Source: Euryarchaeota archaeon UBA549 (GTDB lineage: Archaea; Thermoplasmatota; Poseidoniia; Poseidoniales; Poseidoniaceae). Taken from it: 22,944 nt of DNA. Both the position numbers and the translations under genes were made by a program. Below the pieces are notes generated by a model, which searched no databases, was not told where the DNA came from, and saw only the letters and a list, made by a program, of their open reading frames with translations. Numbering within the stretch: the stretch's first letter is position 1; every line of letters starts with the position of its first letter. Of the stretch, positions 16,758 to 22,944 are shown one piece after another. The stretch covers positions 1 to 22,944 of the forward strand of contig DAGF01000086.1 of assembly GCA_002495645.1 (NCBI GenBank), read 5' to 3'.

Positions 16758-17495
16758 ATGCTGGTTGGCATTGATGAGGCTGGGCGTGGACCTGTTCTCG
16801 GCCCGTTGGTCATCGGCATCTGCTGTATTCCCGAAGAAAAAGAATCGTTGCTCGTCGAAGCAGGGGTGAAGGATTCCAAAGATTTGACGCCGGCTCAACG
16901 ACGAGAGATCGAAGCATGGTTCAACCAAAGCAAAGAGGAACACGGCTGGTACGGAACCACCGTGAAACTCTCTGCGGAAACCATCGACCTTGCTCTCCAG
17001 GGGAAGGGTTTGAATTGGCTTGAAGTCGATGGCTTCCGTCAAGCGCTTGAAACGCTTCCATCAAAGGAAGAGGTGCAGATTTTCGCCGATGCCTGCGATG
17101 TGAACGCGCAACGTTTCACTCAGCGCATTCTCGCTGACTTGCCTCAATGGCCTTGGCCTGAGAGCCGAATGACCTCCGAACACAAAGCTGACACACGTTA
17201 TCCTGTGGTGGCCATGGCCAGCATTCTCGCTAAAGAGGAACGAGACCGAAGCATCGCTGCCATGGCAGCCCGAGTTGGCTTCAATGTCGGTTCGGGCTAC
17301 CCCAGCGACCCGAACACGAAAGCAGCACTTGGAGACCTCATTTTGCAATCAGCAATCGACGAGGATGTGCGTTGGGGGTGGGCGACCGTGGAGCGATTTT
17401 GGTCCGTTCATCGCCAAGGAGATGTCCCCGTGAGAGGGCAGCAACGTACGGTTCAACAACGCCTCTTCCAGTCCGAAGATACACGCATTTCTTGA
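16758..17495 (+). CDS. rnhB: Ribonuclease HII
   Basis: A 245-residue RNase HII that cleaves the RNA strand of RNA-DNA hybrids and single ribonucleotides in DNA during replication and repair. The four acidic catalytic residues are visible: D6 and E7 in GIDEAGRGP, D111 in FADACD, and D145 in HKADTRYPVVAMASILAK. The SGYPSDPNTKAAL segment is also typical. GAGGGG (16747-16752), which overlaps the stop codon of the upstream membrane protein gene, lies five bases before the ATG and sets the start. The final 35 residues or so are basic and Gln/Arg-rich, beyond the usual core. It is cytoplasmic. Confidence 0.95.
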   Translation: MLVGIDEAGRGPVLGPLVIGICCIPEEKESLLVEAGVKDSKDLTPAQRREIEAWFNQSKEEHGWYGTTVKLSAETIDLALQGKGLNWLEVDGFRQALETLPSKEEVQIFADACDVNAQRFTQRILADLPQWPWPESRMTSEHKADTRYPVVAMASILAKEERDRSIAAMAARVGFNVGSGYPSDPNTKAALGDLILQSAIDEDVRWGWATVERFWSVHRQGDVPVRGQQRTVQQRLFQSEDTRIS

Positions 17496-17500
17496 AGGGG
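17495..17500 (+). promoter_or_regulatory. Possible Shine-Dalgarno supporting an upstream TTG start of gltX
   Basis: AAGGGG begins at the last base of the rnhB stop codon and lies six bases before an in-frame TTG at 17507. The same stop-fused arrangement drives other genes in the window. The annotated ATG at 17525 has only a weak GAG-like sequence before it, so the true start may be TTG, adding six residues. Confidence 0.45.
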
Positions 17501-17524
17501 TGTCCCTTGGTTGGGCTGAGCGAG

Positions 17525-19252
17525 ATGGATTGGACCCCAGACGATGAAACGCTGAACCTCATCCGGCATGTTGCTCTACAGAACGTCCTTGAATACGAAG
17601 GAAAGGCCGCCGTTGGTTCGGTCATCGGGCGAATCATGGGCATGCGAGACGACCTCAAGCAACACGGGAAGGCCGTCACTGGCTTGGTCGCCAAGGAGGT
17701 GGGTCAAGCCAACACCATGGCGAGTGAACAGGGGTTGGAAGCGGTTCGATCCGTGCTCGAAAATGAAGCCCCTCATTTGTTGGAGAAGCGCGAGGCAAAG
17801 GCTCGTCGGGAAGGTCTTCCGGACTTGAACAACGCCACCAAGGGCAAGGTCGTTCTTCGCTTTGCCCCAAATCCCAACGGCCCACTCTCATTTGGCCACA
17901 CCAGAGGTCTGGTCATCAACAGCACCTATCGAGAAATGTACGACGGAGAATTCATCCTTCGCTTTGACGACACGGATACCAAAGTAAAACCACCGATGCT
18001 CGAGGCCTACGAACAAATTCAGGAAGAAACGGAATGGCTCATCGGGCGAAAACCCGACCGAGTGGTGGTCGCCTCCGACCGCATTGAGACCTACTACGAA
18101 CACGCCACCACCATGTTGGAGCAAGGCTTTGGCTACGTGTGTCGCTGCAGCGCAGAGGAGTTCAAGGAATTTCGAATATCCAAAACCAACTGCCCGTGCC
18201 GAAGTCAAACGCCTCAAGATAACATGGTGTTCTGGAAGCGAATGTTGAACGGGAATTTCAAACCAGGAGAGGCTGTTGTCCGAGTGAAAACGGACATGAC
18301 GCTCAAGAATCCGGCCCTTCGCGATTGGCCTGCTCTTCGTTTGCAAGACACCAATGCTCACCCCCATCCTCGGCCAGAGATCGGTTCGACCTACACGGTG
18401 TGGCCCTTGCTGGACTTCCAAAGCGCCGTTGAAGACCATCTCCAAGGCGTCACCCACATCATCAGAGGGAAAGACCTGATGGATTCTACTCGCAAACAAA
18501 CACTGCTGTACGAGCACTTCGGCTGGACCTATCCCGAGACGATGTATTGGGGGAGGGTGAAGGTCCACGAATGGGGTGGCTTCTCAACCTCCCAAATGCG
18601 CACGGACATCGAGGATGGAAAATACAGCGGCTGGGATGACCCTCGCCTCCCAACCCTTGCTGGACTTAGGAAACGGGGAACCCAAGCACTTGCACTGAGG
18701 AATTTTTGGCTTGAATTGGGCATCACCCAAAAGGACATTTCCGTTCCATTGGCCACGCTCTATGCCCACAACACCAAGGTCGTTGACGACGAGGCCCCAC
18801 GGTTGTCCTTTGTTCGACATGCCGTGTCGTTTGACCTGATTGGTGATTACGCGCCGACCATTGAGTTGCCCCACCACCCCAACCACCCCAACATGGGTGT
18901 TCGTCGTTGGAGTCTCGAAAACGGGAAAGTATGGCTTGAAGGTGATGACCTTGAAAAAATGGACCTCCGATTGAAGGAATTTGCTGATGTTGCCTTGCAC
19001 GACCGGGAGGCACACCTCGAGAGCATTGAACGAAGCGATAAGCGCCCCATCGTCCACTGGTTATCCGACCAAAACAGCATCGAAGGTGTGCTGGTCGGCA
19101 CAAAAGACGACACGTGCTTCCGCATTGAGGGTCGGATGGAACGGCATAAGCACCCAACGGGAACAATTGTCCAGCTGGAGCGTGTCGGTTATGCACGCGT
19201 CATGGAGGATGGAAGTTTGATGCTCTGCCATGAAGAACTTCAGGACGAATGA
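17525..19252 (+). CDS. gltX: Glutamyl-tRNA synthetase, archaeal (class Ic) type
   Basis: A 575-residue GluRS of the archaeal/GlnRS-related branch, which charges tRNA-Glu and probably also tRNA-Gln for later amidation. The N-terminal helical archaeal extension (1-105) is followed by the Rossmann catalytic core. This has RFAPNPNGP and a HIGH variant SFGH (122-125), then LRFDDTD, a metal-binding-like cysteine cluster (C206, C208, C223, C225) and YTVWPLLDFQSAVEDHLQGVTHIIRGKD. The KMSKS-equivalent loop reads FSTSQMR (353-359), directly before DIEDGKYSGWDDPRLPTL. A beta-barrel anticodon-binding region ends the protein. The start at ATG 17525 matches the usual family N-terminus. An in-frame TTG at 17507 has a better ribosome site. 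The gene is 29 bp after rnhB. Confidence 0.94.
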   Translation: MDWTPDDETLNLIRHVALQNVLEYEGKAAVGSVIGRIMGMRDDLKQHGKAVTGLVAKEVGQANTMASEQGLEAVRSVLENEAPHLLEKREAKARREGLPDLNNATKGKVVLRFAPNPNGPLSFGHTRGLVINSTYREMYDGEFILRFDDTDTKVKPPMLEAYEQIQEETEWLIGRKPDRVVVASDRIETYYEHATTMLEQGFGYVCRCSAEEFKEFRISKTNCPCRSQTPQDNMVFWKRMLNGNFKPGEAVVRVKTDMTLKNPALRDWPALRLQDTNAHPHPRPEIGSTYTVWPLLDFQSAVEDHLQGVTHIIRGKDLMDSTRKQTLLYEHFGWTYPETMYWGRVKVHEWGGFSTSQMRTDIEDGKYSGWDDPRLPTLAGLRKRGTQALALRNFWLELGITQKDISVPLATLYAHNTKVVDDEAPRLSFVRHAVSFDLIGDYAPTIELPHHPNHPNMGVRRWSLENGKVWLEGDDLEKMDLRLKEFADVALHDREAHLESIERSDKRPIVHWLSDQNSIEGVLVGTKDDTCFRIEGRMERHKHPTGTIVQLERVGYARVMEDGSLMLCHEELQDE

Positions 19253-19291
19253 GAAGCAAGAACCAAAACCCTCAACCGTCCTCGTGAGGTT

Positions 19292-19702
19292 ATGGGAAAG
19301 ACGGTGGCCGACCTGACGCTTGATGATGAACACATGACAGTGGGGGTCGCCGATACCCTCCAGGAAGCCGCAAAGCGATTGCTCACCATATCGGGGGGCA
19401 TCGTTGTTGTCCTCGACGATGACCAGCGAGTCAAAGGCGTGCTCGGCCAACGCCAACTCATCAAGGCCATGAGTGAAGGTGTTGATGGCGAGGCTGCCCA
19501 ATGCCACGAATACATGGAGATGGATTTCATGCAAGTTGAACTCAAGGATTCGCTCAAATCCGTGCTTGCAGACATCCAAACCAGAAGTCCACAAGCCGTC
19601 GTGGCCGTTGATGGGAACCAAGAATTTGTGGGATACTTCTCACCCGGAGACTATCAAGAAGCCGTTCAACTCGTTGACAACCTGAAGGGCCTCAACCTTT
19701 GA
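19292..19702 (+). CDS. CBS-domain pair protein
   Basis: A 136-residue stand-alone protein with two CBS motifs, folding as one Bateman module. The first spans about residues 1-62 (TLQEAAKRLLTISGGIVVVLDDDQRVKGVLGQRQLIKAM) and the second about 70-130 (DSLKSVLADIQTRSPQAVVAVDGNQEFVGYFSPGDY). Such modules bind adenine nucleotides and regulate partner proteins. The partner is not evident here. The start ATG has GAGGT three bases before it. It lies 39 bp after gltX and may be the last gene of that unit. Its stop codon directly abuts the stop codon of the convergent gene. Confidence 0.88.
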   Translation: MGKTVADLTLDDEHMTVGVADTLQEAAKRLLTISGGIVVVLDDDQRVKGVLGQRQLIKAMSEGVDGEAAQCHEYMEMDFMQVELKDSLKSVLADIQTRSPQAVVAVDGNQEFVGYFSPGDYQEAVQLVDNLKGLNL

Positions 19703-21724
19703 TTAAGCCACCAATTTGATGACACGCCCACAGCCGACGCAATTGAATCGGTGAGGGCGTTCATCAGTGGTTACGGCGTTCATCGTTTGACATGCAGGGC
19801 AGGGTATCTTCGGATGATTTGCACGAAGCGTTGCCCGTGGCCCACCGACAAGACGAGGGCTCGCAATGGCTGTTACCAACCAAATAAGCCCAACTGCACC
19901 TATGGCTGTTCCGATGAACACGGGTGGGTATCCAAACATGGTGACAAGAAGGACGAAGGGCACCAGAACCAATTCGAGATAAAGGTAGGAGCGACGGCGA
20001 TAACGGGTTAACCGGAGACCCACAACGAAGGCTCCCAGCAACCCCACCAAGGTCAGCACCGAAAGCGAGAGGGGAGCGTAGATCAAATTGCTCGTTGGCA
20101 GGGCCTCAAAAGCGAAGTTTTCGCTCTGTTCAAGGCCCTCACCCTCAAGGTGAATGCGGTCGCCCCAAGGTAAGCGAGAAACGGAAAAGTCGAACGCCGT
20201 GGATTCCTTAACTCGGCTGTTGCTGAACGCCGTGAATGCTGATGAACGGGCATCGAGTGTCAACGAAAAATCACTCCAAAGCGGGGCGGGTTGGACCACA
20301 ATGAAATTTCTCAGCAGGTCGATGCGTTTGCCGTCGGTCACAAGTTCAGTGGTTGAAAAGCGAAGGGTCACCGGGTGGTTGATGACAGCGGATTGGCCGT
20401 TGAGGTCCACCTCAATTTTCAACTCGTTAAACGCTCTGAAATCACCCAGTAATTCCTCGGTATCCAAACCCAAACCAGCGTTCATGTACATCGGCCCAAG
20501 GTTGACCATTTGACGTTCAAATTCTGCGAGTTCAACATCTTCTACAAAGCGGCTGACACGGTCTTCATCGGTCACGGGCCCGGCCGAAAACGCCCGAAGC
20601 ATTGGAGACAGTGCAGGATTTTCATCCCCGATATGGTCCATCCCCCAACGCATCCAAAAGGCGATTTCGTCGTCGACGGTGATGGTGGTGACCCGCTCGA
20701 GCATGAGGCCGCCGTCTCTCTGCTCAAGCGTCATGCTGATGTCGAGGACCATGCTGCTTCCTCCACCATCTGTGCGCAACGGTTCATCTGGAGGATAGTA
20801 TGTACCGGTTCCACCACCCGTATCGAAGGTCTCAATGGTGTAGGTTGTGGAGCCACGGAGGGACGGCTGACCAGGTTGGAATTGCAATTCAACCTCGACA
20901 TTGATGGTTTCTTCTCCACCAGCAGCCCCAGTCCACGTCCACGTCACCCGAACCGTTTCTCCAACTGCAGTTTCAATGGGGTCGCCGGAGACGGGAACAC
21001 CGTTGACCTTCAGCATGATGGATTCAGCCATCGCCAAGGTGGTCAAGCCCCAGGGAGAATCCAATCGAACGGCGAGGTAAACATCGGAACCCTCAACCTC
21101 AGGTTCAACCATGAAAATATCAAGCAGGGGAATGGTGGCTTCAAGACTGGAATCCTCTGACTCACTGCCCCAGAAAAATTCCAACTTCGCATCAGCGGCA
21201 GGTACGCTGAACAACACCGCCTGAACGGTCAATTCAACCTCGATGTTGGAGGAACCACTGGTGGAGAACGAATCCACATCAATATCGAGACTCAGAGAGC
21301 CCTTGCCTTGAGCAAGGAAGGAAGACCCCGGTTGTGTTTCTGCGCTGAAACTTTTGGAACCCACGCTCACGGTGACCGTGGCGTTCAGTTGGACACCTGC
21401 CGCGTTGGCGACCTCGTAATTGATGGAAAACGCCCATGTTGAGGAGGGGACGGTGCCCGCCCAAGTGTTCGGTAAGAGCCAACGACCAATGGTTTCTTGC
21501 GAAGTGATGGATGTTTCAACGCTGACGCTTTGTGGCTCTTCGGCCAAATCTGCGAGGAACGGAGTCAATCGCTTATTGGCATCACTGCCTATGAGGTACA
21601 GTTCAACCGGCGCTGCATCACAGCACACAAGCGTGTCTCCGCTATCACTCGCTTCTGCATGCGTGAGGAACGGTGACGCAACCGTCAGCACGAGAACAAA
21701 CGTGAGAAGAAGGGCCTGTCGCAT
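19703..21724 (-). CDS. Secreted-ectodomain, three-TM protein with C-terminal zinc ribbon
   Basis: A 673-residue protein I do not recognise. A signal peptide (MRQALLLTFVLVLTVASPFLTHA) is followed by a large extracytoplasmic region (about 24-545) rich in beta-strand-like segments and Thr/Ser/Glu. The TYYPPDEP linker near residue 290 suggests two lobes. Three membrane helices lie near 551-571, 580-598 and 601-620. The C-terminus is a zinc ribbon (C642, C645, C662, C665; CPAC and CVGC) that would lie in the cytoplasm. The helices are flanked by basic RYRRRS and SPRLVGGPRATLR. The layout suggests a surface domain coupled to a cytoplasmic nucleic-acid- or protein-binding ribbon, but this is inference. 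The stop TAA directly touches the stop of the CBS gene. The start is the ATG at 21722-21724. Confidence 0.82.
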   Translation of the reverse strand: MRQALLLTFVLVLTVASPFLTHAEASDSGDTLVCCDAAPVELYLIGSDANKRLTPFLADLAEEPQSVSVETSITSQETIGRWLLPNTWAGTVPSSTWAFSINYEVANAAGVQLNATVTVSVGSKSFSAETQPGSSFLAQGKGSLSLDIDVDSFSTSGSSNIEVELTVQAVLFSVPAADAKLEFFWGSESEDSSLEATIPLLDIFMVEPEVEGSDVYLAVRLDSPWGLTTLAMAESIMLKVNGVPVSGDPIETAVGETVRVTWTWTGAAGGEETINVEVELQFQPGQPSLRGSTTYTIETFDTGGGTGTYYPPDEPLRTDGGGSSMVLDISMTLEQRDGGLMLERVTTITVDDEIAFWMRWGMDHIGDENPALSPMLRAFSAGPVTDEDRVSRFVEDVELAEFERQMVNLGPMYMNAGLGLDTEELLGDFRAFNELKIEVDLNGQSAVINHPVTLRFSTTELVTDGKRIDLLRNFIVVQPAPLWSDFSLTLDARSSAFTAFSNSRVKESTAFDFSVSRLPWGDRIHLEGEGLEQSENFAFEALPTSNLIYAPLSLSVLTLVGLLGAFVVGLRLTRYRRRSYLYLELVLVPFVLLVTMFGYPPVFIGTAIGAVGLIWLVTAIASPRLVGGPRATLRANHPKIPCPACQTMNAVTTDERPHRFNCVGCGRVIKLVA

Positions 21725-21743
21725 TGGTTCTCAAGTGGTCCAA

Positions 21744-21756
21744 GAGCCTGTGGCTC
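21744..21756. repeat. Inverted repeat GAGCC-TGT-GGCTC before the membrane zinc-ribbon gene
   Basis: A perfect 5-bp inverted repeat with a 3-base loop, about 20 bp upstream of the start at 21724 on the minus strand. It could form a small RNA hairpin in the leader or serve as an operator. It is short enough to be chance. Confidence 0.35.
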
Positions 21757-21770
21757 ATAACTTCAACTCA

Positions 21771-21792
21771 TGACCGTGAGGAAAAACGGTCA
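21771..21792 (-). repeat. Inverted repeat overlapping the stop codon of the small helical gene
   Basis: TGACCGT and ACGGTCA form perfect 7-bp arms around an 8-base loop. On the minus strand one arm begins with the TGA stop codon (21790-21792) and the loop is T-rich (TTTTCCTC). It could act as a transcript-end or processing hairpin between the two genes, or as an operator for the downstream gene. Confidence 0.5.
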
Positions 21793-22140
21793 AAGTGCCT
21801 TCTCAAGAAGGGCCCCGAGTTCCTTTTCGAACAAGGTGACCAAGGCTTCACCAACCTCTCCCTGTAATTCATCTGGCAGAAGGCGAAGCCCCAGCCGAGT
21901 TGCGGCCCGAGTGGCCTTCAATTCAGCGTAAATACTGCGTGCTTTTGAGTGGAAATAGTAAGCAACAGCCTCTTTGATCTCGGCTTTGAGCTCGGGGTCT
22001 TCATCGACCTTGGCACGAATATGTGCCTTGAGTTCATCCTTGACCAAATCCTTGAAGGCTTCAATCACCAAGTCCTCTGTTGACATCAACTCTTGGAGTT
22101 GATTTTGGATATTTCCAGTCAGCAATCGTTCAATCGCCAT
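21790..22140 (-). CDS. Small helical hypothetical protein
   Basis: A 116-residue protein predicted to be almost entirely alpha-helical, with many Glu, Lys, Leu and Ala residues and no cysteine. Segments such as MSTEDLVIEAFKDLVKDELKAHI, KAEIKEAVAYYFHSKARSIY and GEVGEALVTLFEKELGALLE have amphipathic heptad-like character. A short coiled-coil or a helical bundle is plausible. There is no signal peptide or membrane segment. The start ATG at 22138-22140 lies 16 bp after the stop of the upstream gene, so the two are probably cotranscribed. I do not recognise the family and see no catalytic motif. Confidence 0.74.
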   Translation of the reverse strand: MAIERLLTGNIQNQLQELMSTEDLVIEAFKDLVKDELKAHIRAKVDEDPELKAEIKEAVAYYFHSKARSIYAELKATRAATRLGLRLLPDELQGEVGEALVTLFEKELGALLEKAL

Positions 22141-22156
22141 ACCACGCCGAGGGGCC

Positions 22157-22944
22157 TCAACGGTTTGAATCCGTCGCTTCTTGGCCGGTTTTCAACAAAC
22201 CGGAACTCAGCCACTCGTCAAGCAGGGTAGAAGCGTACAATTTCGATGCTTTTTCGTCTTCCGGCCATTCTTCTTTGATGGCGTGTGCTTGGCTTGCGAG
22301 GTCCATTTCTGCATCACCAACCACCATTCGGTGCCAAACCAATTCTTCCAAACGAGGCGTTGAGAGGCCCTTTTCAAGTAAACAGGGGAGGATGAGTTCA
22401 CTCAACGCCAGACTGCGCTGGTCGACATCCATGGTGGTCCACACCTTCGAAAGGCGTTTGAGTTGACGCTCAGAAAGACCTGAAATCATTCCGGGCGCAG
22501 GGGCCTGTACCTCGGGAAGGGGAACGATTCGTACCGAGCCTTCCTCCTTGAGATGGTTCAACATCGTCGTGTGAACCGGGTCCATGCTGGTGTCCAAGGC
22601 ACCGCGCAACCACAATCCCAAGGAAATGTACGGCCGCAACTTTCGCACCCGTCGGCCGTTTGGTGCCAACCACGCAGCCAGGGCACCGGCTTGAACCACA
22701 GGGTCAAGTGCGCCGCTCAATCGCCGGTTTTTCTCGCCCATCTCAACGCTCGTTTTCAACGGTACGAGATGCACGTATGTTGTTTCAGGGCGTTCACCCA
22801 CCTCCCAAGTCGCCTCCTCGACATCAGCGATAACGGTCAACCCCTTGGCCTCCTCGCTCCATGCAGGCGACGCATCACGTGGGAGATGATGGCGAGGGGT
22901 GTAGAGACGACGTCGGTATTTGAGACCAAGGTCCAAACACGCCG
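22157..22944 (-). CDS. Hypothetical protein, 5' end beyond or at the window edge
   Basis: The frame is open from the right edge to the stop at 22157-22159, about 262 codons. A TTG at 22934-22936 could start it, but the frame continues upstream without a stop, so the N-terminus is probably outside the window. The visible protein has an Arg-rich start (KYRRRLYTPRHHLPRD), a mixed alpha/beta region (about 30-150) with ETTYVHLVPLKT and RPYISLGLWLRG segments, and a helical C-terminal half (about 150-255) with ERQLKRLSKVW and RSLALSELILPCLLEKG. No signal peptide, membrane helix or known motif is visible. It is followed after 16 bp by the small helical gene, which suggests related work. Function unknown. 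Confidence 0.7.
   Translation of the reverse strand, partial: ACLDLGLKYRRRLYTPRHHLPRDASPAWSEEAKGLTVIADVEEATWEVGERPETTYVHLVPLKTSVEMGEKNRRLSGALDPVVQAGALAAWLAPNGRRVRKLRPYISLGLWLRGALDTSMDPVHTTMLNHLKEEGSVRIVPLPEVQAPAPGMISGLSERQLKRLSKVWTTMDVDQRSLALSELILPCLLEKGLSTPRLEELVWHRMVVGDAEMDLASQAHAIKEEWPEDEKASKLYASTLLDEWLSSGLLKTGQEATDSNR

Noticed and set aside
17372..17524. Long N-terminal extension of gltX
   Set aside because: It lies inside rnhB in another frame and has no similarity to GluRS N-termini.

Overview
The window is a gene-dense stretch of an archaeal chromosome with moderate GC. It most likely comes from a marine planktonic Euryarchaeote of the Marine Group II (Poseidoniales) type. Archaeal or eukaryote-like core genes support this: type II (phosphorylating) glyceraldehyde-3-phosphate dehydrogenase, the RNase P protein Rpp21/Rpr2, archaeal PheT, archaeal-type GluRS and RNase HII. 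So do three very large secreted or membrane-anchored Ig-like proteins, which are typical of that lineage. The lineage call rests on gene content only, since no marker rRNA is present. I see no rRNA, tRNA, CRISPR array, insertion sequence, integrase or attachment site.

Layout. (1) Positions 1-9640 are all on the minus strand and read right to left: GAPDH, a 1658-residue membrane-anchored subtilisin, adenylate kinase, Rpp21, a YhbY/CRM RNA-binding protein, an ArsB/NhaD-family ion transporter, and a zinc-ribbon protein cut off by the left edge. The adk-rpp21-yhbY part is tightly packed and looks translationally coupled. (2) A 136-bp divergent gap (9641-9776) separates this from a plus-strand cluster: a GXGXG/glutamate-synthase-like protein, pheT and an SRAP (HMCES/YedK) DNA-damage protein. 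(3) A small acidic minus-strand gene (13782-14243) overlaps the end of the SRAP gene tail to tail. A second divergent gap (14244-14336) follows. (4) The next plus-strand cluster holds a large type I membrane Ig-like protein, rnhB, gltX and a CBS-domain protein. (5) Positions 19703-22944 are minus strand again: an unrecognised gene cut by the right edge, a small helical protein, and a signal-peptide, three-TM, zinc-ribbon protein whose stop codon abuts the CBS gene stop codon with no base between them.

Functionally this is mostly core housekeeping (translation, RNA processing, glycolysis/gluconeogenesis, nucleotide balance, DNA repair) interleaved with envelope proteins. The points most worth following are these: the GXGXG protein with an apparently degenerate, reordered glutamate-synthase-like half; the giant protease with an Asp where the oxyanion-hole Asn is expected and an unusual cytoplasmic tail; the secreted/TM/zinc-ribbon protein; non-ATG starts at rpp21 and the SRAP gene; and a recurrent arrangement in which the upstream stop codon is fused to the next gene's Shine-Dalgarno sequence.
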